Below, piece after piece: positions 1-9,036 of a stretch of 64,000 nucleotides of DNA. The first letter of the stretch is position 1; the number at the start of each line of letters is the position of its first letter. This DNA comes from Pseudomonas sp. HOU2. GTDB taxonomy: Bacteria > Pseudomonadota > Gammaproteobacteria > Pseudomonadales > Pseudomonadaceae. The notes beneath the pieces are model-generated. The model searched no databases. It was given only the letters and a program-made list of their open reading frames with translations, and was not told the origin of the DNA. The stretch spans positions 2,480,001 to 2,544,000 of the forward strand of contig NZ_CP160398.1 of NCBI RefSeq assembly GCF_040729435.1. The letters are read 5' to 3'. Made by a program: the position numbers and the translations under genes.

Positions 1-75
1 GCCGCCCAGCACGCCGATGCGTTGCGGGCGAGACTCGCTGCCGGGTTGCGGCGCTGTCAGGTCGAGGTCGGTCAA
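1..75 (-). CDS. nadD: nicotinate-nucleotide adenylyltransferase, N-terminal fragment
   Basis: Only the first 25 or so codons lie in the window; the gene runs off the left edge. Read on the minus strand they end in RIGVLGG, the start of the nucleotide-binding loop of NadD (family pattern G-G-T-F-D-P-x-H), the enzyme that adenylylates nicotinate mononucleotide in NAD synthesis. It follows proA directly, the usual Pseudomonas order. The start is uncertain: a TTG at 75 lies just after the proA stop, while an in-frame ATG at 108 would overlap proA by 30 bases. The call rests on a short motif plus synteny. Confidence 0.75.
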   Translation of the reverse strand, partial: MTDLDLTAPQPGSESRPQRIGVLGG

Positions 76-76
76 G

Positions 77-1348
77 TCAGACCGTCGCCTGGCCGCGCAA
101 CTGGCCATCACCGACCACGATGTACTTCTCGCAGGTCAGTCCTTCGAGGCCCACCGGACCGCGGGCGTGCAGCTTATCAGTAGAAATGCCGATCTCGGCA
201 CCCAATCCGTATTCGAATCCATCGGCGAAGCACGTCGGGGTGTTGATCATCACCGATGCCGAGTCGACTTCCGCGACGAAACGCCGAGTGTCGGCGAGGT
301 TTTCGCTGACGATCGAGTCGGTGTGATGCGAGCCGTAATGGTTGATGTGTTCGATGGCCTGGTCCAGTCCGTCGACCACGCGGATCGACAGGATCGGCGC
401 CAGATACTCGGTGCTCCAGTCGTCTTCGCTGGCCGCCACCGCGTCGATGCTCGCCCGGGTGCGTTCGCAACCACGCAGCTCGACGCCTTTTTCGCGGAAC
501 TGGGCAGCCATCGACGGCAGGAAATCCTTGGCAACACTTTGATCGACGAGCAAGGTCTCCATCGCGCCGCAGATGCCATAACGGTAAGTCTTGGCATTGA
601 AGGCGATGCGCTGGGCTTTCGCCAGATCGGCATGGGCACTGACATACACGTGGCAGATGCCGTCCAGGTGTTTGATCACCGGCACGCGGGCATCGCGGCT
701 GATGCGCTCGATCAGGCCACGGCCACCGCGTGGCACGATCACGTCGACGTACTCGGGCATGCTGATCATCGCGCCGACGGCGGCACGGTCGGTGGTTTCG
801 ACCACTTGCACCACCGCTGCCGGCAACTCGGCCTCGGCCAGACCGCGCTGAATGCACGCGGCAATCGCCCGGTTGGAGTGAATCGCCTCGGAGCCACCGC
901 GCAGGATGGTCGCGTTGCCGGACTTCAGGCACAGGCTGGCGGCATCGATGGTCACGTTGGGCCGGGATTCGTAGATGATCCCGATCACGCCCAGCGGTAC
1001 GCGCATCTTGCCGACCTGAATGCCGGACGGGCGAAAGCTCATGTCGCGGATCGCACCGACCGGGTCCGGCAGTGCCGCCACCTGACGCAGGCCGACGATC
1101 ATGCCGTCGATGCGTGCCGGGGTCAGTTCCAGACGCTCCAGCAGTGCCGGTTCCAGACCGTTGGCGCGACCGGCGGCCAGATCCTGTTCATTGGCTGCGG
1201 CCAGCTCGGCGCGCGCAGCGTCCAGCGCATTGGCAGCAGCCTGCAGGGCGCGGTTCTTCTGCGCGGTGCTGGCACGGCCGATGACCCGGGAGGCTTCGCG
1301 GGCGGCGCGACCCAATCGGGTCATGTAGGCAAGAACGGACTCAGTCAT
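77..1348 (-). CDS. proA: gamma-glutamyl phosphate reductase
   Basis: A 423-residue protein of the usual ProA length. It reduces gamma-glutamyl phosphate to glutamate semialdehyde with NADPH, the second step of proline synthesis in the cytoplasm. It has the aldehyde-dehydrogenase-like fold with the segments [13 protein letters not shown] and [12 protein letters not shown], and a C-terminal [15 protein letters not shown] region typical of ProA. The frame stays open upstream, but the ATG at 1348 starts the conserved MTESVLAYM sequence and is preferred. nadD follows at once, so the two are probably co-transcribed. A good -10 (TATAAT) lies 37-42 bases upstream of the start. Confidence 0.97.
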   Translation of the reverse strand: MTESVLAYMTRLGRAAREASRVIGRASTAQKNRALQAAANALDAARAELAAANEQDLAAGRANGLEPALLERLELTPARIDGMIVGLRQVAALPDPVGAIRDMSFRPSGIQVGKMRVPLGVIGIIYESRPNVTIDAASLCLKSGNATILRGGSEAIHSNRAIAACIQRGLAEAELPAAVVQVVETTDRAAVGAMISMPEYVDVIVPRGGRGLIERISRDARVPVIKHLDGICHVYVSAHADLAKAQRIAFNAKTYRYGICGAMETLLVDQSVAKDFLPSMAAQFREKGVELRGCERTRASIDAVAASEDDWSTEYLAPILSIRVVDGLDQAIEHINHYGSHHTDSIVSENLADTRRFVAEVDSASVMINTPTCFADGFEYGLGAEIGISTDKLHARGPVGLEGLTCEKYIVVGDGQLRGQATV

Positions 1349-1384
1349 GGTCTGCTGGGGTCTTGGCAAAGAGGAAAGCGGCAG

Positions 1385-1413
1385 ATTATAGCTGTCGCGT
1401 CCCGGGACTAACA
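1385..1413 (-). promoter_or_regulatory. candidate sigma-70 promoter of proA
   Basis: On the minus strand TGTTAG (1413-1408) is followed after 17 bases by a perfect TATAAT (1390-1385). Predicted transcription start is near 1378, about 30 bases before the proA ATG. This is sequence match only. Confidence 0.5.
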
Positions 1414-1525
1414 GCGGTGACAGGCGGATGGTCGAAATGGACTGCAATTTGCCGACGTTCAGCCGTAATTAAGCCGCGGATTGTTATCATCACGACCTCC
1501 TTCGCCTGGATAAACACCGTTTGCC

Positions 1526-2221
1526 ATGTCCAACCTGACCGTTCGCGCCACCGCCGGGCGCCTGCCACTGGGCCTTCCGGACGCTTTCTTTGACCGTGAC
1601 GCGCAAATGCTGGCCCGCGATCTGCTCGGCAAAGTCATCCGCCACCGGGTCGGCGATCTGTGGCTCAGCGCCCGGATCATCGAAACCGAAGCGTATTACT
1701 GTGCAGAAAAAGGCAGCCATGCCTCCCTCGGCTATACGGAAAAACGTAAGGCTTTGTTTCTGGATGGCGGACACATCTATATGTATTACGCCCGTGGCGG
1801 CGATTCGCTGAACTTCAGCGCCCAGGGGCCGGGCAACGCCGTGTTGATCAAATCCGCCTACCCGTGGGTCGATGAAATCAGCGGACCGGCCAGTCTGGCG
1901 CAGATGCTGCTGAACAACCCCGATACTCAGGGCCGACCGCGCCCTTCGCAAAAGCTCTGCGCCGGGCAGACGCTGCTGTGCAAGGCGCTGGGGTTGAAGG
2001 TGCCGATGTGGGACGCCAAGCGTTTCGATCACGAGCTGATGCTGGTGGAAGACACCGGGCCGGCGCCGACCCAGATTATCCAGACTACCCGCCTGGGTAT
2101 CCCCCAGGGCCGCGACGAGCACCTGATGTATCGCTTCGTCGACGCCACGTATGCCCAGTGGTGCACGCGCAACCCGCTACGCCGGGGTCAGGTCGAAGGT
2201 CGCGATTATTTCCTGCTGTAA
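1526..2221 (+). CDS. mpg: DNA-3-methyladenine glycosylase (AAG/MPG family)
   Basis: A 231-residue monofunctional DNA glycosylase that removes alkylated purines to start base excision repair. The family active site is visible: IIETEAYY (residues 51-58), where E55 aligns with the catalytic Glu125 of human AAG and Y57 with the base-stacking Tyr127. H65 matches His136, and SLNFSAQ (N96) matches the Asn169 region. Length fits bacterial Mpg. It is transcribed away from proA across a 177-base gap and ends just before a paired inverted repeat. No sign of damage or transfer. Confidence 0.93.
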   Translation: MSNLTVRATAGRLPLGLPDAFFDRDAQMLARDLLGKVIRHRVGDLWLSARIIETEAYYCAEKGSHASLGYTEKRKALFLDGGHIYMYYARGGDSLNFSAQGPGNAVLIKSAYPWVDEISGPASLAQMLLNNPDTQGRPRPSQKLCAGQTLLCKALGLKVPMWDAKRFDHELMLVEDTGPAPTQIIQTTRLGIPQGRDEHLMYRFVDATYAQWCTRNPLRRGQVEGRDYFLL

Positions 2222-2232
2222 ATACAAACCCG

Positions 2233-2305
2233 TGTAGGAGCTGCCGAAGGCTGCGATCTTTGTTTTTAACAGATCAAAAGATCGCAGCCTTCGGCAGCTC
2301 CTACA
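2233..2305. repeat. REP-type inverted pair, family A (TGTAGGAGCTGCCG)
   Basis: Two head-to-head copies of a unit beginning TGTAGGAGCTGCCGAAGG form a long imperfect hairpin in the mpg to DedA-PAP2 gap. The same unit recurs at seven other places in the window. It may also act as a transcription end for mpg. Confidence 0.9.
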
Positions 2306-2335
2306 TGAGGTGATCAATAAAATGGAGTTATTTGT

Positions 2336-3652
2336 ATGGGCCCATGGCTCGATAGCGTGACCGGTTGGCTGGCGGCCAATCCGCAGTGGCTGGCCGCCGC
2401 CGTATTGATTGTCGCCTTCGTGGAGTGTCTGGCGATTGCCGGGCTGATCGTGCCCGGCACGGTGTTGCTGTTTGCCGTCGCGGTACTGGCCGGCAGCGGC
2501 GCGTTGTCGCTTAGCGAGACCCTGCTGCTGGGCTTTCTCGGCGGTATTCTCGGCGATGTGATTTCGTATTTCCTCGGCCGCCACTTCCATCAGAACATCC
2601 GCCGCTTGCCCGGCCTGCGCCATCATCCGGAATGGATGGCCGGGGCCGAAATCTACTTCCAGCGTTACGGCATTGCCAGCCTGCTGGTCGGGCGCTTCAT
2701 CGGGCCGTTGCGGCCGATGCTGCCGATGGTCGCCGGGATGTGCGACATGCCCTTCCCGCGTTTCGCCGCCGTCAGCCTGCTGGCCGCCGCCGGCTGGAGC
2801 GTCGCCTACCTGCTGCCGGGTTGGGCCACCGGCGCGGCGATCCGTCTGCCGCTGCCGGAAGGTTTCTGGCTGCAAGCCGGCATCGTCGCCGCCAGCATTG
2901 CAGTGATGATCGGCCTGAGCGTCAACAGCAGCTTGCGCCAGCATCGCCGCGCGACGATCTGGATCAGCAGCATGAGCCTGTTGATTCTGATCGGACTGTT
3001 TATTGGCTATCCGTACCTGCACGCCCTCGACCAGGGCGTGATGACCCTGGTGCAGGAGCATCGCCAGCCAATGCTCGATGAAATCGCGGTGACGTTCACC
3101 CTGATCGGTGAATTCCGCAACATGCTGCTGTTCAGCGCCCTGCTCACCGGTCTGTTGCTGCTTTGCCGGCAATGGCGTCAGGCAATCTTTGCCGGCGGTA
3201 CGCTGCTGTGCACCGCGCTGCTGAATACCGTCACCAAACAGTTTTTCGCCCGGGTTCGCCCGGACGTGCTGACCGATCCGCTGACCAGCTACAGCATGCC
3301 CAGCGGCCATGCCTCGGGATCGTTCGCGCTGTTTCTGGTGCTGGCGGTACTCGCCGGTCGCGGACAACCGCCGCGCATGCGTCTGACCTGGCTGTTGCTC
3401 GGCTGTATTCCGGCGCTGTCGATTGCCTTGTCGCGGGTTTATCTGGGCGCGCACTGGCCGACGGATATTCTGGCCGGCGCAATGCTCGCAGCGTGCGTGT
3501 GTGCGGCGGGGTTGTGGCTGAGCCAGCGCAAGGCGCCGCTCAACGCCATGCCGTTCAAGGTCTGGTGGCTGATCCTGCCGGCGCTGCTGGCGCTGTTCAG
3601 CCTGTTCGTTCTGCGGCATTTGCCGGACACGATGTTGCGTTACGCTTATTGA
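2336..3652 (+). CDS. DedA-family / PAP2 phosphatase fusion membrane protein
   Basis: A 438-residue inner membrane protein with two fused modules. Residues about 10-200 are a DedA (SNARE-associated) domain, with ECLAIAGLIVPGT (30-42) and the family motif VGRFIGPLRP (118-127). Residues about 205-438 are a PAP2-type lipid phosphatase with all three motifs: KQFFARVRP (K301, R308-P309), PSGH (322-325) and SRVYLGAHWPTD (S366-R367, H373, D377). The PAP2 half probably removes phosphate from an isoprenoid or glycerolipid phosphate on the periplasmic side. The DedA family is linked to lipid carrier flipping (known of the family), so the fusion suggests coupled movement and dephosphorylation (inference). 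The ribosome site (TGGAGT) is weak. Confidence 0.9.
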   Translation: MGPWLDSVTGWLAANPQWLAAAVLIVAFVECLAIAGLIVPGTVLLFAVAVLAGSGALSLSETLLLGFLGGILGDVISYFLGRHFHQNIRRLPGLRHHPEWMAGAEIYFQRYGIASLLVGRFIGPLRPMLPMVAGMCDMPFPRFAAVSLLAAAGWSVAYLLPGWATGAAIRLPLPEGFWLQAGIVAASIAVMIGLSVNSSLRQHRRATIWISSMSLLILIGLFIGYPYLHALDQGVMTLVQEHRQPMLDEIAVTFTLIGEFRNMLLFSALLTGLLLLCRQWRQAIFAGGTLLCTALLNTVTKQFFARVRPDVLTDPLTSYSMPSGHASGSFALFLVLAVLAGRGQPPRMRLTWLLLGCIPALSIALSRVYLGAHWPTDILAGAMLAACVCAAGLWLSQRKAPLNAMPFKVWWLILPALLALFSLFVLRHLPDTMLRYAY

Positions 3653-3657
3653 GAAGC

Positions 3658-3767
3658 AAAAGATCGCAGCCTGCGGCAGCTCCTACAAGGGTTTTGTTCA
3701 CCTGCGCACGATGGCGCAGGTGTAAACGAAATCCCGTGTAGGAGCTGCCGCAGGCTGCGATCTTTTT
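3658..3767. repeat. REP-type pair, family A, tail-to-tail, with inner hairpin
   Basis: Two family A units point outward (3658-3687 and 3737-3767). Between them sits a perfect 9-bp hairpin, CACCTGCGC (3699-3707) and GCGCAGGTG (3714-3722), with a 6-base loop. The block separates two converging genes and probably ends both transcripts. Confidence 0.85.
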
Positions 3768-3774
3768 CGATGGC

Positions 3775-4365
3775 TCAGGCGAACAATTCGCCCTGAAGCT
3801 CATCGAGCAGCGCCTGGATCGCATCCAGTCGCTGCTGCGGATCGTCGAGTTGCAGCAGGTCGATCTTGTCTTCTTCGGCGAACGGCAGCAGATAGGCCAG
3901 TTGATTGGCCAGCGACTGCTGCCCCAGCGCTTCGGTGCCCATGTTCAGCGCCTCGACCATCGGGTGCTCGGCCAAGGCCTTGAGCAGCGCCACCAGATCG
4001 GCGTCTTCGTCCTGCAACGGTTGCTCCGGTTCATCGTCTAGCCATTCGATGTCGGCGAGGATCAACTGATCGCGCTGCACCTCAGTGCGCAGCACCTGAA
4101 AGCGCCGCCCGCCCTGCACCCGGATCCCCAACAGACCGTTGTCCTGTTGCTGGAAATCGGTAATCCGCGCCTCGCAACCGACCAAGGCAAAGCCTTCTGG
4201 CGCAACGCCGACTTCGTGGCCGTCGAGGATGCACACCACGCCGAAACCGCCGCCCTGTTTCATGCAGCGGCCGATCATGTCCAGGTAGCGCGCCTCGAAG
4301 ATCTGCAAGTCGAGGTTGCAACCGGGGAACAGCACTGTGTTGAGCGGGAAAAGCGGCAGACTCAT
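3775..4365 (-). CDS. Lon N-terminal (LAN) domain protein
   Basis: A 196-residue stand-alone relative of the substrate-binding N-terminal domain of Lon protease, without ATPase or peptidase domains. It opens with MSLPLFPLNTVLFPG, the hallmark of the family, and shows the FEARYLDMI segment and an acidic helical C-terminus. Its function in bacteria is not established; a role in protein quality control is a guess. Two starts are possible: the ATG at 4371 has no room for a ribosome site, while AAGGA seven bases before the ATG at 4365 supports the latter. It lies 10 bases after the lrgB-like gene and is probably in that operon. Confidence 0.88.
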   Translation of the reverse strand: MSLPLFPLNTVLFPGCNLDLQIFEARYLDMIGRCMKQGGGFGVVCILDGHEVGVAPEGFALVGCEARITDFQQQDNGLLGIRVQGGRRFQVLRTEVQRDQLILADIEWLDDEPEQPLQDEDADLVALLKALAEHPMVEALNMGTEALGQQSLANQLAYLLPFAEEDKIDLLQLDDPQQRLDAIQALLDELQGELFA

Positions 4366-4375
4366 AGACATTTCC

Positions 4376-5095
4376 TTACACCACCATCGACACCGCCAAC
4401 GGCAGGAACACCGCCGTGGCCACGCCCATCAGACTCATCGCCAGCGCCGCGAAGGCGCCGCACTCATCGCTTTCCTGAAGCGCCACCGAGGTGCCGACCG
4501 CGTGTGCGGTCATGCCCAGCGCCATGCCGCGCGCCTCGGGGCTGTGCACGCCGAGCCGAGTCAGCAGCGCCGGGCCGAAGATCGCGCCAATCACCCCGGT
4601 GATCAGCACGAACACCGCCGCCAGCGCCGCCACGCCACCGATCTGCTCGGCCACCAGCATGGCAATCGGCGAGGTCACCGACTTGGGGGCCATGGTCATC
4701 AGGATCATGTGTTCGGCACCGAACCACCAGCCCAGCAAAACACCCATGCCCGTGGCGACCACCCCACCAATCACCAGCGTAGTAAAAATCGGCCAGAACA
4801 ATTGGCGGATGCGCTTGAGGTTGAGATACAGCGGCACCGCCAGCGCCACCGTCGCCGGCCCCAGCAAAATGCTGAGGATCTCGGTGCTCTTGCGGTACTC
4901 GGCGTAAGTCAGGCCGCAGCCGACCAGCACGCCGATCACCAACAGCATGGAGACCAGCACCGGTTGCAGAAAGATCCAGCGGGTTTTCTCGAACGCCGCC
5001 AGCACCAGTTGATAGGCGCCAAGGGTGATGCCGATGCCGAACAGCGGATGATGAATGACCGAAGCCCAGGCACCTTGCCAATCGAAGAGCATCAA
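4376..5095 (-). CDS. LrgB/CidB-family membrane protein
   Basis: A 239-residue multi-pass inner membrane protein (about six or seven hydrophobic segments) of the LrgB/CidB/YohK family, with the conserved GPATVALAVPLY segment and the motif TAHAVGTSVA near the C-terminus. These proteins work with LrgA/CidA partners and are linked to murein hydrolase control or, in other bacteria, to export of small metabolites such as pyruvate. The exact role in Pseudomonas is unsettled. Its start overlaps the lrgA-like stop in ATGA (5092-5095), so translation is coupled. Confidence 0.9.
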   Translation of the reverse strand: MMLFDWQGAWASVIHHPLFGIGITLGAYQLVLAAFEKTRWIFLQPVLVSMLLVIGVLVGCGLTYAEYRKSTEILSILLGPATVALAVPLYLNLKRIRQLFWPIFTTLVIGGVVATGMGVLLGWWFGAEHMILMTMAPKSVTSPIAMLVAEQIGGVAALAAVFVLITGVIGAIFGPALLTRLGVHSPEARGMALGMTAHAVGTSVALQESDECGAFAALAMSLMGVATAVFLPLAVSMVV

Positions 5096-5454
5096 GCGTC
5101 CTCCGAGTTCGGTGCGTGACGCTTGACCAGCCGTTGCATCAACACGCCGGCGAAGGCCATCGACAGAATCAACGACAGCACCAGCGCGCCGACAATCGCC
5201 CAGAAATCGGCGGCAATGTCGCTCGCATACACCATCACGCCCACCGCCGGCGGCACCAGCAGCAACGGCAGATAACGCAGCAGACTGCCGGCCGCGAGGT
5301 TCAGCGGCTCGCCGACTTCACCGCGGATGATCAACAACACCAGCAACAGCAGAAGGCCGATGATCGGCCCCGGCAGTACCGGCAACAGCAAATGGTTGAG
5401 CGCCGTGCCGAGCAATTGGAACAGCACCAGCATGGTCAGGCCACGTAACAACAT
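5092..5454 (-). CDS. LrgA/CidA-family holin-like membrane protein
   Basis: A 120-residue protein with four hydrophobic segments of the LrgA/CidA family. The motif LLPVLPGPIIGLLLL is the family signature for a small, holin-like membrane protein. The frame extends upstream, but the ATG at 5454 is preceded at good spacing by GGGGAGA and gives the normal family length. It is the first gene of a three-gene operon with lrgB and the Lon-domain protein. Confidence 0.9.
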   Translation of the reverse strand: MLLRGLTMLVLFQLLGTALNHLLLPVLPGPIIGLLLLLVLLIIRGEVGEPLNLAAGSLLRYLPLLLVPPAVGVMVYASDIAADFWAIVGALVLSLILSMAFAGVLMQRLVKRHAPNSEDA

Positions 5455-5634
5455 CAGACATCTCCCCCCGCAAGTCCTCGGCATTATAAGCACGGCAGCG
5501 CTATGGATCGGCATTCGCCAAAAGCATGGTCGGTTGACCGGAGCAAATCGTCATGTTGATCTACAGTGGTTCGCAGGGCGGTCAAATCCCCCACCTGAAA
5601 AACTATAAAACCGATGAACCCAAGGAGAGTCTCA

Positions 5635-6090
5635 ATGCCCTATGTTCCCGTTGCAGAGCTCAAAGATTATGTCGGCAAGGAACTCGGACGTTCCGAATGG
5701 CTCACCATCGATCAGGAGCGCATCAACCTGTTCGCCGAAGCCACCGGGGATTATCAGTTCATCCATGTCGACCCGGTCAAAGCCGCGCAAACGCCATTTG
5801 GCAGCACCATTGCCCACGGTTTCCTGTCGCTGTCGCTGATCCCGAAACTGATGGAAGACATCCTCGTGCTGCCGCAAGGCCTGAAGATGGTGGTCAATTA
5901 CGGTCTGGACAGCGTGCGTTTCATCCAGCCGGTGAAGGTCGATTCAAAAGTGCGCCTGAAAGTCGATCTGGCCGAAGTGACCGAGAAAAAACCCGGTCAA
6001 TGGCTGCTCAAGGCCACCGCGACGCTTGAGATAGAAGGCTCGGACAAACCGGCCTACATCGCCGAACCGTTGTCGCTCTGCTTCGTTTAA
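5635..6090 (+). CDS. MaoC-like (R)-specific enoyl-CoA hydratase
   Basis: A 151-residue single hot-dog-fold protein of the MaoC/PhaJ type. The hydratase 2 motif is clear: FAEATGDYQFIHVD, with D39 and H44 as the expected catalytic pair, then FGSTIAHGFLSLSL, where S57 fits the third conserved position. Such enzymes hydrate trans-2-enoyl-CoA to (R)-3-hydroxyacyl-CoA, linking beta-oxidation with polyhydroxyalkanoate or lipid synthesis; the substrate here is unknown. The start is set by AAGGAG nine bases before the ATG at 5635, so an in-frame ATG at 5614 is rejected. It stands alone. Confidence 0.88.
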   Translation: MPYVPVAELKDYVGKELGRSEWLTIDQERINLFAEATGDYQFIHVDPVKAAQTPFGSTIAHGFLSLSLIPKLMEDILVLPQGLKMVVNYGLDSVRFIQPVKVDSKVRLKVDLAEVTEKKPGQWLLKATATLEIEGSDKPAYIAEPLSLCFV

Positions 6091-6192
6091 GTGGCCCGGA
6101 TGCGAAGCGGCTCACGCTGTTTCGCACTCCCTCTCTATATATGCGACACATAGCTGCGGCATACTCGGTCGCCTAATTGCCCGGATCCCGCT

Positions 6193-7920
6193 ATGCGCCC
6201 ACTCGCTTCTCTTGCACCCCTTGCCCTGACCCTGATGCTCACCGCGTGCGGCGACGGCGAATCGCTGTTGCCCCCGGATGCACGGCTGCCGGACGGCGGG
6301 CGCTATCGCGGCGAACTGGTCAACGGCTTGCTGCAAGGCCAGGGCCGGGTCGACTACCCCAATGGCAGCTGGTACGCCGGGCAGTTCGACAAGGGCCAAT
6401 GGCATGGCCAGGGCGAGTGGCACGGCAGCAACGGCGAGGTCTATCGCGGCCAGTTCCAGCAAGGCCTGTTCGATGGCCAGGGCAGCCTGACCACCAACGC
6501 CAGCAGTTACACCGGCGGCTTCAAGCAGGGCCGGCGCGACGGTGAAGGTACGCTGAAAGAAAACGGCATGACCTACCGTGGCGAGTTCAAGGCTGACCAG
6601 TATTCCGGGCTGGGCCGTCTGGAAATGGACGACGGCAGCTCCTATCAGGGCCAGTTCGCCCACGGCAAACCCAACGGCGAAGGCCAGCGCGGCGATTCCA
6701 GCGGCAACACCTTCAGCGGCCATTTCGTCAACGGCCAGCTCGAAGGCAATGGCACCTTCAACAGTGCCGATGGCGACATCTATGTCGGCGGCTTCAAGAA
6801 CAGCCAGCTGCACGGCAAGGGCCGCTACGAGAACGCCGACGGCGACGTGTGGCTCGGCCAGTTCAAGGAAGGCGCGCTGACCGGCAAGGGCGAATTGATC
6901 GGTGCCGACGGCAGCCACTACATCGGCTTCTTCAACGACTGGCGCTTCAGTGGTCAGGGCCGCTTGAACCTGTCTGACGGCAGCTTCTACATCGGCGGGT
7001 TCGACAGCGACAGCTACGCCGGGCGCGGCACCCTGGTGCTGACCGACGGCACCGTGCTCAGCGGCACCTGGATCAACGGCCAGCGCGTACGTGACGTCGA
7101 CGGCAAGCTGTTGCCCGACACCCTCGAACTCGGCTTGCTGGCCCAAGGGCGTCTGCTCGATGACGCACTGGCCGCTGTGCCCGCCTCGACGCCAGCAGTC
7201 GAGCTGTACACCCTGACCCTCGGTGGCGACGGCAAACAAAGCGTGTTCCTGCGCGAGTCCGACTACGTCGCCAACATGCTCACCACACGCTTCGGTGCCT
7301 TCGGCCAGATTCGTCTGGTCAACCACCGCGACCACCTCGTCGACCGGCCGATGGCCACCCGCGAAAACCTGCGCCGCGCCGCGCAGACTTTGGCTGAACG
7401 CAGTGGCCCGGAGGACCTGATCTTCATCTACCTGACCAGCCACGGCACCGCCGAACACGAACTGGTGCTCGACCAGCCGCGCATGGAGCTGGCGGACCTG
7501 CCCGCCGACGAGCTCGCCACGGTGCTGGCGCCGCTGAAAAACCGAGATAAGGTGATCGTGATTTCATCGTGCTATTCCGGTGGTTTCATCCCCGCGCTGA
7601 AAGATGAGCGCACCCTGATCATGACCGCCTCGCGTGCCGATCGGGTGTCGTTCGGTTGCTCGGAAGAAGCCAACTTCACCTACTTCGGCGACGCCTTGTT
7701 CGCTCAGGCACTGAACCAGACCGACGATCTGGAGCAGGCCTTCAAACTGGCCAAGGCCACCGTCGCCGAGCGCGAACTGGCGGATAACTTCGAAGCCTCG
7801 GAGCCACAGATCTGGGCACCGAAAACCGTGCTGGCGCACTGGCAACTGCTGCGTAAACAGCAGGCAAGAAAAGCGTTGCAGAGTGCTGCATTGAACGACG
7901 GAGCAACAAACAGCAACTAA
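6193..7920 (+). CDS. lipoprotein with MORN repeats and a C13 (legumain-like) peptidase domain
   Basis: A 575-residue exported lipoprotein: the lipobox LTAC gives a lipidated C19. Residues 38-300 hold about twelve MORN repeats of 23 residues (pattern Y-x-G-x-F-x-x-G-x-x-x-G-x-G), for example YRGELVNG and YAGQFDKG; the last one is degenerate. Residues about 335-560 are a C13 cysteine peptidase domain with the catalytic pair H417 (LTSHG) and C460 (VISSCYSGGF). MORN repeats often bind membranes or lipids and C13 enzymes cut after Asn/Asp, so this may be a surface- or envelope-tethered protease. Substrate unknown. It is followed after 27 bases by the NAD-binding oxidoreductase gene. Confidence 0.9.
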   Translation: MRPLASLAPLALTLMLTACGDGESLLPPDARLPDGGRYRGELVNGLLQGQGRVDYPNGSWYAGQFDKGQWHGQGEWHGSNGEVYRGQFQQGLFDGQGSLTTNASSYTGGFKQGRRDGEGTLKENGMTYRGEFKADQYSGLGRLEMDDGSSYQGQFAHGKPNGEGQRGDSSGNTFSGHFVNGQLEGNGTFNSADGDIYVGGFKNSQLHGKGRYENADGDVWLGQFKEGALTGKGELIGADGSHYIGFFNDWRFSGQGRLNLSDGSFYIGGFDSDSYAGRGTLVLTDGTVLSGTWINGQRVRDVDGKLLPDTLELGLLAQGRLLDDALAAVPASTPAVELYTLTLGGDGKQSVFLRESDYVANMLTTRFGAFGQIRLVNHRDHLVDRPMATRENLRRAAQTLAERSGPEDLIFIYLTSHGTAEHELVLDQPRMELADLPADELATVLAPLKNRDKVIVISSCYSGGFIPALKDERTLIMTASRADRVSFGCSEEANFTYFGDALFAQALNQTDDLEQAFKLAKATVAERELADNFEASEPQIWAPKTVLAHWQLLRKQQARKALQSAALNDGATNSN

Positions 7921-7947
7921 GCTGAACAGTATCAAGGGAGAAACACT

Positions 7948-8589
7948 ATGTACTTGACGCCTCAGCACGTATTGCTTGCCGGAGCCACCGGACTGACCGG
8001 TGAACATCTGCTCGACCGTTTGCTCAACGAGCCGACGATCACCCGCGTGCTCGCCCCGTCCCGTCGTCCATTGGCGGAGCATCCGCACCTGGAGAACCCG
8101 GTGGGCGACCCACAGGCGTTTCTGCCGCAACTCAGTGGTCGCGTCGATATCGCCTACTGCTGTCTCGGCACCACCATCAAGCAGGCGGGTTCCGAAGCCG
8201 CGTTCCGCGCGGTGGATCTGGACATGGTCGTGGCCTTCGCCAAACGTGCACGGGAGATGGGCGCGCGGCACCTGATCGTGATCAGCGCGCTGGGCGCCGA
8301 TCCGAAATCGTCGATTTTCTACAACCGGGTCAAAGGCGAGATGGAGCAGGCGTTGCGTGCGCAGGACTGGCCGCAACTGACCATCTGTCGGCCATCGCTG
8401 CTGCTGGGCGATCGTACCGAACCGCGTCTGGGCGAACAGCTGGCCGCGCCGTTTTCCAAACTGATTCCGGGCAAATACCGCGGCATCGAAGCCTGCCAAC
8501 TGGCCCGGGCGATGTGGCGCCTGGCGCTGGAAGAACAGGACGGGGTGCGGGTGGTCGAGTCGGATGAGTTGCGCAAGCTCGGCAAGTAA
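7948..8589 (+). CDS. NAD(P)-binding Rossmann oxidoreductase (TIP30/HTATIP2-like)
   Basis: A 213-residue atypical short-chain dehydrogenase. The N-terminal [16 protein letters not shown] is the dinucleotide-binding glycine motif, followed by [10 protein letters not shown] and a catalytic-type Y-x-x-x-K ([10 protein letters not shown]). Overall it resembles the TIP30/HTATIP2-like group of NAD(P)H-binding proteins. Substrate not predictable. AAGGGAG precedes the start at good spacing, and the gene is 27 bases from the MORN-peptidase gene, so the two probably share a transcript. Confidence 0.85.
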   Translation: MYLTPQHVLLAGATGLTGEHLLDRLLNEPTITRVLAPSRRPLAEHPHLENPVGDPQAFLPQLSGRVDIAYCCLGTTIKQAGSEAAFRAVDLDMVVAFAKRAREMGARHLIVISALGADPKSSIFYNRVKGEMEQALRAQDWPQLTICRPSLLLGDRTEPRLGEQLAAPFSKLIPGKYRGIEACQLARAMWRLALEEQDGVRVVESDELRKLGK

Positions 8590-8600
8590 CCGCGGGACTT

Positions 8601-8733
8601 TGTGGCGAGGGAGCTTGCTCCCGCTCGACTGCGCAGCAGTCGCCAGCCCTGAATTATGCGGTGTATCTGAAGGATTTAGTCGCGGGGTTTGGGGCCGCTT
8701 CGCAGCCCAGCGGGAGCAAGCTCCCTCGCCACA
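8601..8733. repeat. REP-type inverted pair, family B (TGTGGCGAGGGAGCTTGCTCCCGC)
   Basis: Outer arms TGTGGCGAGGGAGCTTGCTC and its complement enclose about 90 bases. It lies between two converging genes. Five other copies of this family occur in the window. Confidence 0.9.
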
Positions 8734-8751
8734 GGAGTGCGCAGCACTCCC

Positions 8752-9036
8752 TTACAATCCACCCGTCGCCTGAAACCCCACGCCAATCACGGTCAGCAAC
8801 GACAACGGCAACAACAGCGTATCGAGCAACGCACTCGCCGGCAGATCCACCCCCGGATAACTCGGCGCCTCAGCCCCGAAGCGATCCATCGCACAACATC
8901 CGCCATTCATCGCGTACAAATCCAGGCGCGTCCCGGAATACACCACCGGCGCGCCCGGCTTGGCCGCATCCAGCGTGCGCGCGGTGGCGCAGCCGGCCAG
9001 TTGCAGGGCCAGCGCAATCACCAACAGCTTATTCAT
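8752..9036 (-). CDS. YceK/YidQ-family lipoprotein
   Basis: A 94-residue small lipoprotein: [16 protein letters not shown] gives a lipobox with C16. The body carries the DUF1375 (YceK) pattern: YSGTRLDL, a cysteine-rich [10 protein letters not shown], then [21 protein letters not shown] near the C-terminus. Function unknown in any species I know of. Its start overlaps the ubiX stop by eight bases, so it is probably the last gene of the mpl-ubiX operon. Confidence 0.85.
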   Translation of the reverse strand: MNKLLVIALALQLAGCATARTLDAAKPGAPVVYSGTRLDLYAMNGGCCAMDRFGAEAPSYPGVDLPASALLDTLLLPLSLLTVIGVGFQATGGL

